This document shows positions 18,672-28,258 of a stretch of 64,000 nucleotides of DNA, piece by piece. The stretch is from Amycolatopsis circi. Lineage in GTDB: Bacteria; Actinomycetota; Actinomycetes; Mycobacteriales; Pseudonocardiaceae. How positions within the stretch are numbered: position 1 is the first letter of the stretch; each line of letters begins with the position of its first letter. The DNA lies in contig NZ_PQIA01000018.1 in the NCBI RefSeq assembly GCF_003385235.1, positions 1-64,000 on the forward strand, written 5' to 3'. The notes below the pieces were generated by a model. It did no database searches and had not been told where the DNA came from. It was given only the letters and a program-made list of their open reading frames with translations. The translations under genes were made by a program, and so were the position numbers.

Positions 18672-20066
18672 ATGCGGTTTCACAAGCTCGTGGGCTCGAC
18701 CCTAGCGGCGACGCTGCTGCTCGCCGGGTGCGGCAGCGGCGACGCGGCGGGCGACAGTGCCGGGGAGAACGCGCTTCCCGGTGCGGCCGAGTTCCTTTCT
18801 TCGCCCTGTCCGGAACCGGCCGTGAAACCGGCGAGCGGCGGACAACTCCTCTACTGGTCCATGTGGACCGCGGACGAGCCGCAGGGCAAGGTGCTGCAAA
18901 AGGCGTTGCAGTGCTTCCAGAACAAGACCGGCGTCAAGGTCGAGGTCCAGTGGCTCGGCCGCAAGGCCTACACCCAGAACCTCGTCCCGGCGCTCAACAC
19001 CGGCAATGTCCCCGACCTGTTCGACCAGGACGTCAGCAAGGTCGGCGCGGCGATCATGACGCCGGGCGGCACGCAGGGCCTCGACGACGTGTTCGGCATG
19101 AAGATCGGCGAGGGCGACAAGACCGTCAAGGACGTCCTCTCCCCCACCTCGTACGACTTCCCGCAGAACAAGGACCGCGAGGGGCACAGCTTCCTGGTGC
19201 CGTACGAGATCCAGTCCAGCGCCTGGTGGTACGACAAGGCCAAGATCGGAGCGATCGCCCAGCCGAAGACCGTGGACGACCTGGTCGGCCTGTTCGACAA
19301 GGCCAAGGCGGACGGCAAGGCCGCGGTGAGCCAGGACGGCGACATCCCGTTCTACAACATGTACTACTTCACCCAGCTCGCCGAACGCTACGTCGGCGCG
19401 GGCGGGCTGGCGAAGGCGGCGCAGGACCCGACCGGCCGCGCGTGGACCGACGTGCCGGGGTTCCGCGAGGCGGCCGCGCAGACCGCGCGGATCTCGAAGT
19501 ACTTCATCGACGGCTGGGACGCGGCCAAGTTCCCGCAGATCCAGCAGCGCTGGGCGGACGGCGACGCGCGCTTCCTGTACGTCGGCACCTGGGCGCCGAG
19601 CGAAACCCGCGAGTACCTGGACAAGCAGGGCGCCGGCACGAAGATCGACTACGGCTCGTTCCAGTTCCCGATGCCGCCGGGCGCCGCGCACGACACCGTG
19701 GAACAGATGTCGATCGGCTTCGCCGTGCCCAAGAAGGCCAAGAACGCCGACGCGGCCAAGGCGTTCATCGCCTACTTCCTCAACAAGGGCAACCTGGCCG
19801 GCATCCCCGCGGTGGCCGACAACCTGGTGCCCCGCCCCGATCTCGCGGTGCCCGACGATCTCAAGCCGGTCAAGACTGTGATGGACGACCAGAAGAAGGA
19901 GCACGTGCTGCAGTACGACGGCATCGACGCGATCGCCGGCGGCAAATGGCAGACCGACGTGTTCGACCCCGCCGACACCGCGCTGCTCAAGGGACAGCTG
20001 ACGCCGGAGGCGTTCGTGGCGCAGCTCGCGCAGAAGTCCGCCGCCTTCTGGAAGAACCAGCACTGA
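18672..20066 (+). CDS. ABC sugar importer, solute-binding lipoprotein
   Basis: 464 residues of the family 1 extracellular solute-binding protein type. The lipoprotein signal is clear: LAATLLLAGCGSG, with lipidation at the Cys near residue 19. The mature protein has the family pattern LLYWSMWTADEPQGKVLQKA, VPDLFDQDV and FAVPKKAKNADAAKAFIAYF. It captures a mono- or oligosaccharide for the two permeases that follow. The open frame extends 5' but ATG 18672 with AGGTGG in front gives a proper signal peptide. Its stop overlaps the next start (TGATG). Confidence 0.92.
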   Translation: MRFHKLVGSTLAATLLLAGCGSGDAAGDSAGENALPGAAEFLSSPCPEPAVKPASGGQLLYWSMWTADEPQGKVLQKALQCFQNKTGVKVEVQWLGRKAYTQNLVPALNTGNVPDLFDQDVSKVGAAIMTPGGTQGLDDVFGMKIGEGDKTVKDVLSPTSYDFPQNKDREGHSFLVPYEIQSSAWWYDKAKIGAIAQPKTVDDLVGLFDKAKADGKAAVSQDGDIPFYNMYYFTQLAERYVGAGGLAKAAQDPTGRAWTDVPGFREAAAQTARISKYFIDGWDAAKFPQIQQRWADGDARFLYVGTWAPSETREYLDKQGAGTKIDYGSFQFPMPPGAAHDTVEQMSIGFAVPKKAKNADAAKAFIAYFLNKGNLAGIPAVADNLVPRPDLAVPDDLKPVKTVMDDQKKEHVLQYDGIDAIAGGKWQTDVFDPADTALLKGQLTPEAFVAQLAQKSAAFWKNQH

Positions 20067-21004
20067 TGGCGGCGGTCACCGCCCCGGCGCGGCGCCCCGC
20101 GCTGGGGCCGCACCTGCGCCGCAGGCGCAAGCTGTTCTGGCCTTTCGCCGCCCCCGCGCTCGCGCTCTACCTGGCGTTCCTGGTGCTGCCCACGATCGCG
20201 ACGGTCGTGCTCAGCTTCACCAGCTGGTCCGGCGCGGGCGACACGCCGCGTCCGCAGGGGGTCGGCAACTACGTGCGGATGTGGCAGAGCGATTCGTTCC
20301 GCTACGCCTTCGGCAACACGCTGATCTACGTGTTCCTCGGCGGCATCGGCACCTTCCTGCTCGCGTTCCTGTTCACCATGGTGCTGCGGGACATGCGCGG
20401 CGGGAAGGTCGTGCGGGCGATCCTGTTCTTCCCGAACATCGTCGCCCCGGTCGCGCTCGGCATGTTCCTCGGCTTCGTGTTCAAGTACCAGCCGGGCAAG
20501 CAAGGGCTCGCCAACTACGCGCTGGAGCACCTCGGCGCGGACGCGGCGAAGTTCCTGGCCCCGGAGAACGTGACCGGGGTGGTGACCGCGTCGCTGATCT
20601 GGGCCAGCTCCGGGTTCTACATCACCATCCTGATGGCCGCGGTGGACCAGATCCCGCCGTACCTCTACGAGGACGCGGACCTGGGCGGGGCGTCGCCCTG
20701 GCAGAAGTTCCGCTCCATCACGCTGCCGCTCACCTGGGACGTGGTGGGCGTGGCGGGGGTGCTGTGGACGATCAACGCGCTCAAGATCTTCGAACTCGTC
20801 TTCGTGCTCGCCGGCCCCGGCACCTACGCGCCGCCGAACCAGGCGTGGACGCTCGGCATCTACGTGTTCGACCGGACCTTCGGCTCGAACGGCACCCCGG
20901 ATTTCGGGGCGGCCTGCGCCTGCGCGGTCGCGATGATCGCGCTCGTCTCGATCCTCGTCGTGCTGCTGCGCCGGCTGATGCGCCGTGACGCCATCCAGTT
21001 CTGA
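20066..21004 (+). CDS. ABC sugar importer, permease 1 (MalF/LacF type)
   Basis: 312 residues, six predicted membrane helices beginning with FWPFAAPALALYLAFLVLPT. The cytoplasmic EAA loop is EDADLGGASPWQKFRSITLP, which contacts the ATPase. The start overlaps the lipoprotein stop by one base, so the genes are translationally coupled. Ends in RRDAIQF, 10 bp before the second permease. Confidence 0.93.
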   Translation: MAAVTAPARRPALGPHLRRRRKLFWPFAAPALALYLAFLVLPTIATVVLSFTSWSGAGDTPRPQGVGNYVRMWQSDSFRYAFGNTLIYVFLGGIGTFLLAFLFTMVLRDMRGGKVVRAILFFPNIVAPVALGMFLGFVFKYQPGKQGLANYALEHLGADAAKFLAPENVTGVVTASLIWASSGFYITILMAAVDQIPPYLYEDADLGGASPWQKFRSITLPLTWDVVGVAGVLWTINALKIFELVFVLAGPGTYAPPNQAWTLGIYVFDRTFGSNGTPDFGAACACAVAMIALVSILVVLLRRLMRRDAIQF

Positions 21005-21014
21005 AGGAGACCCT

Positions 21015-21944
21015 GTGACCGTCACGGAAGCGCCGCCGCGCGGCAGCGCACCGGGCCGGCCCCGGCGCACGCCGCCGCGCCGGCCCCGCCCCGCCCCCGG
21101 CAGCCGCCGGCTGAGCCCGCTGCGGCTGCTCGGCTCGGCGATCGTGTGGCTGTTCACCGCGGGCAACCTGCTGGTGCTGTACTGGCTGATCACCGCGTCG
21201 TTCAAGACGCCGGTGGAGATCTTCACCAAGCCGTTCGCCCTGCCGTACCAGTGGTTCCGCGTCGGCAAGCCGTTCCGGAACTTCGTCTACGCCTGGAACA
21301 ACGCCGGGTTCGGCGACGCGGTGCTGTCCACCGTGGTCCTGGTCGGGCTGGCGACGGTGGTCACGGTCGCGATTTCCGCGCCGTGCGCCTACGCGCTCAC
21401 CCGGCTCGGCGTCCGCGGTTCGGGCGTGCTGACCAACGGCGTCGCGATCGGCATGGGGGTGCCGTTCCAGACCGTGATCATCCCGCTGTTCGTCGCGTTC
21501 AGCGAAATCCATCTGGACAACCAGTACGGGCTGTTCGTGCTCTACGTGGCGCTCTCGATCCCGTTCACCGTGTTCCTGCTGACCGGGTTCTTCCGCTCGC
21601 TGCCCGACGAGATCGAAGAGGCCGCGGTGCTCGACGGCGCGTCGCCGGTGCGGGTCTTCGTCTCGGTGGTCCTGCCGCTGGCCCGCGGCGGCGTGGTCAC
21701 CGCGCTGACGCTCAACGCGATCGGGCTGTGGAACGAAACCCTGCTGGCGATCGTGTTCCTCAAGGACCAGGCGCACTTCACGCTGTCGCGCGCGCTGTTC
21801 ACCTTCTACGGCGCGGCCAGCTACCAGTCCGAGTACGGCGGGTTGATCGCCGGGGTGGCGATCGTCGTGCTCCCGATGCTGCTGCTCTACGTCGTGCTCG
21901 CCCGCCGGATCATCACCGGCCTGACCCTCGGCGCCGGAAAGTAG
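21015..21944 (+). CDS. ABC sugar importer, permease 2 (MalG/LacG type)
   Basis: 309 residues with an arginine/proline-rich cytoplasmic N-terminus (about 35 residues), then six membrane helices (SAIVWLFTAGNLLVLYWLIT first). The EAA loop reads EEAAVLDGASPVRVFVSVVL. GTG at 21015 has the site GAAGGAGA. It pairs with permease 1 to form the channel. Confidence 0.93.
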   Translation: MTVTEAPPRGSAPGRPRRTPPRRPRPAPGSRRLSPLRLLGSAIVWLFTAGNLLVLYWLITASFKTPVEIFTKPFALPYQWFRVGKPFRNFVYAWNNAGFGDAVLSTVVLVGLATVVTVAISAPCAYALTRLGVRGSGVLTNGVAIGMGVPFQTVIIPLFVAFSEIHLDNQYGLFVLYVALSIPFTVFLLTGFFRSLPDEIEEAAVLDGASPVRVFVSVVLPLARGGVVTALTLNAIGLWNETLLAIVFLKDQAHFTLSRALFTFYGAASYQSEYGGLIAGVAIVVLPMLLLYVVLARRIITGLTLGAGK

Positions 21945-21951
21945 GACTCTG

Positions 21952-23019
21952 ATGGCCACCGTGAGCTTCACCGACACCACCCGCTATTACGCCGGGGTCG
22001 AGCGCCCCGCCGTGGACGGCCTCGACCTGGAGGTCGCCGACGGCGAATTCCTCGTGCTGGTCGGCCCTTCCGGCTGCGGCAAATCGACCACGCTGCGGAT
22101 GCTCGCCGGGCTGGAGGGCGTGGACGGGGGCTCGATCCACATCGGCGAGCGCGACGTCACCGAGCTTCCGCCGAAGGAGCGGGACATCGCGATGGTGTTC
22201 CAGAACTACGCGCTCTACCCGCACATGACCGTCGCGGAGAACATCGGTTTCCACCTCAGGCTGGCGCGGATGCCGAAGGCCGAACGGGAACGCCGGATCC
22301 GCGAGGCCGCGGCCACCCTGGACCTCACCGGATACCTCGACCGGCGCCCGGCGAAGCTGTCCGGCGGGCAGCGGCAGCGGGTCGCGATGGGCCGGGCGAT
22401 CGTGCGCGAGCCGAGCGTGTTCCTGATGGACGAGCCGCTGTCCAATCTGGACGCCAAGCTGCGGGTGCAGACCCGCACGCAGATCGCGTCGCTGCAACGG
22501 CGGCTCGGCACCACCACGCTGTACGTCACGCACGACCAGATCGAGGCGATGACGATGGGCGACCGGGTGGCCGTGCTGCGCGACGGCGTGCTCCAGCAGT
22601 GCGATACCCCGGTCGGGCTGTTCGAACGCCCGTGCAACGTGTTCGTCGCGGGCTTCATCGGTTCCCCCGCGATGAACCTCATCGAGACCACTGTGGACGG
22701 TTCCGGCGCGGCGGCGGGCGACGGCACGCTCCCGCTGACCGCGGCGCAGCGGTCCGCGCTGACCGGGCCGGGGATCGTCGTCGGCGTGCGGCCGGAAGGC
22801 TGGGACGTCGGCGGCGCCGGATACCGCGCGGTCGTCGAGGTGGTCGAGGAACTCGGCAGCGACCAGTACCTCTACTGCCGGGCCGGGGACCGGGTGCTGA
22901 CCGTGCGGACGCCCGGCATGGCGCCGTGGCGGCGCGGCGAGGAGATCTCGCTGGCGCCGAAAACCGGTGCGGCGCATCTGTTCGACGCCGCCACTGGCGA
23001 ACGGCTGCCGGACGCATGA
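21952..23019 (+). CDS. ABC sugar importer ATPase (MsmK/UgpC type)
   Basis: 355 residues with Walker A GPSGCGKST, Q-loop VFQNYALYPHM, signature LSGGQRQRVAMGRAI, Walker B VFLMDEPLSNLDAKLR and switch YVTHDQIEAM. A short TOBE/MalK-like domain follows (GVRPEGWDV). This type of ATPase energises carbohydrate uptake and often serves more than one importer; here it is encoded next to its partners. The DUF5107 gene begins before its stop, so the operon continues. Confidence 0.94.
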   Translation: MATVSFTDTTRYYAGVERPAVDGLDLEVADGEFLVLVGPSGCGKSTTLRMLAGLEGVDGGSIHIGERDVTELPPKERDIAMVFQNYALYPHMTVAENIGFHLRLARMPKAERERRIREAAATLDLTGYLDRRPAKLSGGQRQRVAMGRAIVREPSVFLMDEPLSNLDAKLRVQTRTQIASLQRRLGTTTLYVTHDQIEAMTMGDRVAVLRDGVLQQCDTPVGLFERPCNVFVAGFIGSPAMNLIETTVDGSGAAAGDGTLPLTAAQRSALTGPGIVVGVRPEGWDVGGAGYRAVVEVVEELGSDQYLYCRAGDRVLTVRTPGMAPWRRGEEISLAPKTGAAHLFDAATGERLPDA

Positions 23020-24896
23020 GCGCCGTCACCAGCACCGAACTCGTGCTGCCCGCGGCCGCACTCGGCCCGGAGAACCCGTTGCCGCCGCTGGTCCGCGCCG
23101 AACCGGTGGCCACAGTGTCCAATGCGGACGAACTGCCCGGCGATCTGGCGGCGAACCTTTCCTACGGCCGGCTGGACACGGTTCTGCCGTACCGGCTGCA
23201 GGACGGGTACGGCCGCGACCGGACCGAACAGCGGCTGCCCGCGCTGGTGCTGGAGAACGACCTGCTGCGCGCGACCGTCCTTCCCGGACTCGGCGGGCGG
23301 CTGCATTCCTTGCTGGACAAGAAAACCGGCCGGGATCTGGTGTATCGCAACCGGGTGTTCCAGCCGGCGAACCTGGCGCTGCGCGACGCGTGGTTCGCCG
23401 GCGGGGTCGAGTGGAACCTCGGCAGCACCGGGCACACCGCGCTGACCTGCGCGCCGATGTTCGCCGCCGAGGCGGCGGGGCCCGGCGGCGAACCGGTGCT
23501 GCGGCTGTGGGAGTGGGAACGGACCCGCGACCTGCCGTACCAGCTGGATTTCTGGCTGCCCGAAGGGTCGCGGCAGCTGTTCGTCGGGGTGCGGATCCGC
23601 AATCCGCACGACCGCGACGTGCCGGTCTACTGGTGGTCCAACACCGCGGTGGCGCAGACGGCCGGGACCCGCGTGCTGGCCCCGGCCGCGCGAGCCTGGC
23701 ACTACGGCTATTCCGGGCGGCTGGAACTCGTCGACGTCGGCGGCGATCTCACCTTTCCCGCGCGAGCCAGTGCGGCGGCCGACTATTTCTTCGAGGTGGA
23801 CGGGCCGCCGTGGATCGCCGCGGTGGACTCGGCCGGGCGCGGGCTCGGCCAGGCGTCCACGGCGCGGCTGCGCGGACGGAAACTGTTCGTGTGGGGCGAA
23901 TCCGCGGGCGGACGGCGGTGGCAGGAATGGCTCGCGCCCGGCATGGAGGGATACCTCGAAATCCAGGCCGGGCTCGCGCGGACGCAGCTCGAACACCTGA
24001 GGCTGCCCGCGGGCGCGTCGTGGGACTGGCTCGAAAGCTACGGTCCGGTCGAGGCCGACCCGGAGATCGCGCACGGACCGGACTGGCCCGCCGCGCTCGC
24101 TTCGGTCGCCGCTGGGCTGCCCACCTCGGCCGAACTGGACCGGCGGTGGCGCGAATGGCGTGCGGTCGCCGACGCCGCTCCCGGGGAACTCCTGGCCGCG
24201 GGATCCGGCTGGGGTGCGCTGGAGACCCGCCGGATGCTGGCGGACCTGCCCGGGACACCGTTCCCGGAGGACAGTCTCGGCCCGGCCCAGCAGCCGTGGC
24301 TGGACTTGCTCGACGGCGTCGCGCCCCGGGCCGAGCCCGCCGCCGAACCCCCGGACACGCTGACCAACCGCCATTGGGCCGGGCTGCTGGAAGCGGTGCC
24401 GGACGGGGGCTGGCTCACCTGGTACCACCGCGGAATCGCGCGCTGGGCGGCAGGCGACCGCGACGGCGCGGCAGCAGCGTGGCACTGGTCGGTCGAGGCC
24501 GAACCGAACGGCTGGGCGTGGCGGAACCTCGCCGTCGCCCAGGACGATCCGGTGCGCGCCGCGGAGTATTACCGCCGTGCGGCGGACCTGCTGCCGAAAC
24601 TGGCGCCGCTGGCGCAGGAGGCCGTCACCGCGCACCTCGCCGCCGGAGATCCGGGCACCGCGCGGACACTGCTCGAACCGTGGCCGGTCGAGAGCCGGTT
24701 CGCGTTGCTGCGGGCGCGGACTTTGCTCGCGCTCGGCGATCTCGACGGCGCGCGCGAGGTGTACCAGCACGGGTTCACTGTCCCGGGGATCCGCGAGGGC
24801 GAGACGTCGCTGAGCGATGTGTGGCATGCGATCTCCCCCGGCCCGTTGCCCGCCGAATACGACTTCCGGATGAAAACCGGCGGCGAGGGCGGATGA
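23016..24896 (+). CDS. DUF5107-domain protein with C-terminal repeat region
   Basis: 626 residues. The N-terminal 360 match the DUF5107 pattern (LPALVLENDLLRATVLPGLG, GRLHSLLDKKTGRDLVYRN, GVEWNLGSTGHT), a beta-sandwich related to aldose-epimerase/galactose-mutarotase-like folds. The last 250 residues look like TPR-type helices (WHWSVEAEPNGWAWRNLAVA, AAEYYRRAADLLPKLAP). No signal peptide, hence cytoplasmic. Such genes commonly sit with sugar ABC importers. A role in handling the imported sugar is likely but the reaction is unknown. ATG 23016 overlaps the ATPase stop (ATGA). Confidence 0.85.
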   Translation: MSAVTSTELVLPAAALGPENPLPPLVRAEPVATVSNADELPGDLAANLSYGRLDTVLPYRLQDGYGRDRTEQRLPALVLENDLLRATVLPGLGGRLHSLLDKKTGRDLVYRNRVFQPANLALRDAWFAGGVEWNLGSTGHTALTCAPMFAAEAAGPGGEPVLRLWEWERTRDLPYQLDFWLPEGSRQLFVGVRIRNPHDRDVPVYWWSNTAVAQTAGTRVLAPAARAWHYGYSGRLELVDVGGDLTFPARASAAADYFFEVDGPPWIAAVDSAGRGLGQASTARLRGRKLFVWGESAGGRRWQEWLAPGMEGYLEIQAGLARTQLEHLRLPAGASWDWLESYGPVEADPEIAHGPDWPAALASVAAGLPTSAELDRRWREWRAVADAAPGELLAAGSGWGALETRRMLADLPGTPFPEDSLGPAQQPWLDLLDGVAPRAEPAAEPPDTLTNRHWAGLLEAVPDGGWLTWYHRGIARWAAGDRDGAAAAWHWSVEAEPNGWAWRNLAVAQDDPVRAAEYYRRAADLLPKLAPLAQEAVTAHLAAGDPGTARTLLEPWPVESRFALLRARTLLALGDLDGAREVYQHGFTVPGIREGETSLSDVWHAISPGPLPAEYDFRMKTGGEGG

Positions 24897-24977
24897 GCGC
24901 AACCGGCCCGAGGGGTGAACAATGGCGCGGCGGCGGGCACGCAGGCACGGGGACCGGCTCGAAGGGAGCACAAGCCG

Positions 24978-25754
24978 ATGGCTCGGCATGAACGGTTGAG
25001 CACACTGTTGGACCTCCTGGCGAAGCGGGAGAAACTCGACGTCGAAGAGGTGGCCGCGGAGCTGAACGTCTCCGCCGCCACGATCCGCCGCGATCTGGAC
25101 CACCTCGCCGAGCAGCAGCTGCTCACCCGCACGCACGGCGGAGCCGTCGCGAACGACCTGGCCTACGACCTGCCGCTGCGGTACAAAACCGCCCGCCACG
25201 CCCCGGAAAAACAACGGATCAGCGCGGCGGCGGCGGCACTGGTGTCCAATGGAATGGTGATCGGCCTCAACGGCGGGACGACGACCGCGGGCGTGGCCCG
25301 GGCGCTGGCCATGCGCGCGGACCTCGCCGACGCCCCGGGCCTCACCATCGTGACCAACGCGCTCAACATCGCGCACGAGCTGGCCGTGCGGCCGAACATG
25401 AAGATCGTCGTCACCGGAGGGGTCGCCCGCCCGCAGTCCTTCGAGCTGAGCGGGCCGCTGGCCACCCTGGTGCTCAGCCAGCTCAGTCTGGACCTGCTGT
25501 TCCTCGGCGTGGACGCGCTGCACCCCGCGGCCGGCGCGTTCGCCTGCCACGAGGGCGAGGCCGACATCAACCGGCTCATGGTGCACAACGCCGCCCGCGT
25601 GGTGGCCGTGGCGGACAGTTCCAAGCTCGGCCGCCGCGCCTTCGCCCGCATCTGCGACATCTCCGACGTCCACGAAGTCGTGACCGACACCGACGCCGAC
25701 CCCGACGTCACCGCCGCCCTCAAGGCCGCCGGGATCCCGGTGCAGATCGCCTGA
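24978..25754 (+). CDS. DeoR-family transcriptional repressor
   Basis: 258 residues. N-terminal DeoR helix-turn-helix (MARHERLSTLLDLLAKREKL, then VSAATIRRDLDHLAEQQLL and RTHGGAV) and a C-terminal sugar-phosphate sensor domain (GLNGGTTTAGVARAL, IVTGGVARPQSFELSG, FLGVDAL). It probably represses the importer and glycosidase genes until a phosphorylated sugar accumulates. It lies 81 bp after the DUF5107 gene, likely in the same operon. ATG 24978 begins exactly at the conserved MARxERL. The binding site is unknown; see the palindromes at 18464 and 18588. Confidence 0.92.
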   Translation: MARHERLSTLLDLLAKREKLDVEEVAAELNVSAATIRRDLDHLAEQQLLTRTHGGAVANDLAYDLPLRYKTARHAPEKQRISAAAAALVSNGMVIGLNGGTTTAGVARALAMRADLADAPGLTIVTNALNIAHELAVRPNMKIVVTGGVARPQSFELSGPLATLVLSQLSLDLLFLGVDALHPAAGAFACHEGEADINRLMVHNAARVVAVADSSKLGRRAFARICDISDVHEVVTDTDADPDVTAALKAAGIPVQIA

Positions 25755-25880
25755 CCGCCCTCGGCCGTCCCGGATCGCCGTCCGCCGCTTCTCCGGCGGA
25801 CGGCCGACCGAGCGCGCCCGGGTCCATTGAGGACACTCGGGTCTGGTCGCGGCGATCCGTCCCAGCTGCCGACACGAGCC

Positions 25881-25963
25881 TTGACAAAGCCGGTGCGCGA
25901 TGTGCTTACTACTGCATGTTCGAGCGTCAGATTGAGCACAATCACGCAGAATAGGAGGCGCAC
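25881..25963 (+). promoter_or_regulatory. Promoter region of the second GH31 gene
   Basis: TTGACA at 25881-25886 is followed about 19 bp later by TTACTA. An imperfect repeat with TGTTCGAG and TTGAGCACA lies just downstream. AGGAGG is 5 bases before the GTG start. The -10 is weak, so the promoter assignment is tentative. Confidence 0.4.
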
Positions 25964-27937
25964 GTGCCTCGACTCCTCGCGTACGCGGCGGCCGGGCTCA
26001 TCCTCGCCGGAACCGTCGCCGCTCCCGCCGCCGCGGATCCGCTCTCTGCGATCTCAGTGCCGCGCGGTCCCGATTCCCCCGGCTATCAGCTGCGCATCGA
26101 CACCGCTCGCCTGGGCATCAGCCTCTCGCGCGGAGGGGAGCACTTGCTGCGCACCGCGTCCGACGCGTTCACTTTCGACGGCGGCGTGGCAACGCGGGTC
26201 CGGTCGATCTCGCGCGACGGCGAGACTGTCGTCGCCCGGGCCGACAGCACCGCGAACCGCCCGGTGACCCTGCGGATCACCCCGCACTCGGACCGGTTCG
26301 ACCTGAACTGGTCCGTCGACGGCCTCGCCGCCGGACAGCGGGCGACGCACTTCGACCTGACGTCGTCCGGCCACTGGTACGGCGGCGGCGAAACCAGCGA
26401 AGGGAAAGCCCAGCCGTACCCGCTTTCCGCGGGCACGGTGAACGAGCCGGAGTTCTCCCCCGCCAGCTACATGATGCAGGAACCCTATTTCTTCACTTCG
26501 AAATCGGTCGGGCTCTTCGTGCGCACCGCACAGCCGATGAAGGTCGCGCTCGCCGACGGGCGCGCCGATCTGGCCGTCACGAACTCCGCGGAGTACGCGA
26601 GCACGGTTTTCGTGGAGTCGAGCCGCCGCGCGGTGCACGACGACTACCTCGGCGAGGTCGGCAAGCCCGCCAAGAGCGACGCGTCCGACGCCGAGTACGC
26701 GAGCCCGCTGTGGAATTCCTGGGCGCAGTACTACCGAAACATCGACCAGGACAAGGTGCTTTCGTGGGCGCGTGACCTGAAAGCGGCGGGCGTCGCCGGG
26801 CACACCGTGCAACTCGACGACAAATGGGAATCCAACTACGGCAACCTGACCTTCGACCCGAAGACGTTCCCGGACCCGAAGAAACTGGCCGCCGACATCC
26901 ACGCGACGGGCCAGAAGTTCGGCCTGTGGACCACGTTCTGGATCAACCTGGACTCGGCGAACTACGCCTACGCCCGCGACCACGGCTACCTGGTGCGCGC
27001 CAAGGGAAACACCGCCCAGCCGTGCACGGTGACCTGGTGGAACGGCACCGCGGGCATCATCGACCTCGGCAATCCGCAGGCGCGCGACTGGTACACCGGC
27101 AACCTGCGGAAGCTGATGGCCGACTACGGCGTCGACGGCTTCAAGTTCGACACCCGCTTCTTCGACGACCGCTGCGCCACCACCGGGAACCTGACCCCGC
27201 AGGACTACCAGAAGCTCGGCGCGGACATGACCGACGCGTTCGACCAGCAGGGCGCGGGCATCCGCACGCACTGGGGCAACCAGCGCTACGGGTTCGTCAT
27301 CCGGGCGGTCGACGCGGACACGACGTGGGACGGCCTGCGCACGTCGCTGCGCCGCGCGTCGGCGATCTCGACCGACGGCTACCCGTTCGTCGAGACGGAC
27401 ATGATCGGCGGATCGAACAGCATGCCGCCGCCTTCGCGCGAGGTGCTGGTGCGCTGGGCGCAGGCCGCGTCGCTGATGCCGCTGATGTACGCGTCGACGT
27501 CCCCGGTGACGACGATCGACACCACGACGGGCAAGCAGGTCGTCTACCCGGCCGACACCGCGAAACTGTACGCCGACGCGGTCCGCACCCACGCGAAGCT
27601 GGCGGGCTACCTGAAAACGCAGGTACAGCAGGCGGTCGCGGACGGCACGCCGATCATGCGGCCGGTCTATTTCGACTTCCCCGCCGACCACCGCTTCGAC
27701 ACGATCGACGACGAGTGGTTGCTCGGCCCCGCCCTGCTGGCGGCCCCGATGATCACGGCGGGCAATGCGCGCGACATCGCGCTGCCGTCCGGGCTGTGGT
27801 TCGACCCGCACACCAAGCGGGTGGAGATGGGCGGGCGAACGCTGCACAACTACCCGGCTCCGCTGGACACGACGCCCATGTTCGTCCGGATCGGTGCTCC
27901 GGGATGGACTGGTCTCGTCAAGTCGCTGAGCCACTGA
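25964..27937 (+). CDS. Secreted GH31 glycosidase (MYORG/YihQ-like group)
   Basis: 657 residues. Signal peptide 1-24 (LLAYAAAGLILAGTVAAPAAA). GH31 barrel with ASPLWNSWAQYYRNIDQDKV, VQLDDKWESNYGNLTFDP and nucleophile Asp in DGFKFDTRFFDD (about residue 396); the acid/base lies in the region AVDADTTWDGLR. The VETDMIGG segment and overall plan recall the myogenesis-regulating glycosidase group, whose mammalian member is an alpha-galactosidase. This fits a galactose-type locus, though specificity is inferred. It lacks the accessory domains of the first GH31. It follows the DeoR gene on the same strand with its own promoter region. Confidence 0.9.
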   Translation: MPRLLAYAAAGLILAGTVAAPAAADPLSAISVPRGPDSPGYQLRIDTARLGISLSRGGEHLLRTASDAFTFDGGVATRVRSISRDGETVVARADSTANRPVTLRITPHSDRFDLNWSVDGLAAGQRATHFDLTSSGHWYGGGETSEGKAQPYPLSAGTVNEPEFSPASYMMQEPYFFTSKSVGLFVRTAQPMKVALADGRADLAVTNSAEYASTVFVESSRRAVHDDYLGEVGKPAKSDASDAEYASPLWNSWAQYYRNIDQDKVLSWARDLKAAGVAGHTVQLDDKWESNYGNLTFDPKTFPDPKKLAADIHATGQKFGLWTTFWINLDSANYAYARDHGYLVRAKGNTAQPCTVTWWNGTAGIIDLGNPQARDWYTGNLRKLMADYGVDGFKFDTRFFDDRCATTGNLTPQDYQKLGADMTDAFDQQGAGIRTHWGNQRYGFVIRAVDADTTWDGLRTSLRRASAISTDGYPFVETDMIGGSNSMPPPSREVLVRWAQAASLMPLMYASTSPVTTIDTTTGKQVVYPADTAKLYADAVRTHAKLAGYLKTQVQQAVADGTPIMRPVYFDFPADHRFDTIDDEWLLGPALLAAPMITAGNARDIALPSGLWFDPHTKRVEMGGRTLHNYPAPLDTTPMFVRIGAPGWTGLVKSLSH

Positions 27938-28258
27938 CCGCCGCGCCCGGTCCGGGCTATTGTCCGGGCCGGGCGTCTCGTCGAAATCCTCCCGCTGGCG
28001 CCGACGATGAACGCTGCGGAATCGTTAGGGCTTCGCTCGGCTCGCTGGAGAACCGAACCATCAGCCCCGGCGACTGGGACACGTCCGCGGCGGCAAGACT
28101 GCTTGTCCTGCTTGGCACTGGGCCCGGCTGGGCACGGTCATCGTCGGCCGGTTCTCGTAGGACACGCTGTCGTGCGTGGTGTCCGCGCTTCGTCCGGCTT
28201 CCTTTCCCCGGTCCGCCCGGCGGCGGTCTTCGCTACCGCTGCCGGGCAGCCGCGGAGA
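27938..28258. other. Intergenic gap between convergent genes
   Basis: 320 bp between the second GH31 and the LPMO 3' end. I find no gene and no strong hairpin. Confidence 0.4.

Noticed and set aside
22872..25673. A 933-codon minus-strand frame
   Set aside because: Antisense to the DUF5107 and DeoR genes; an artefact of codon bias.
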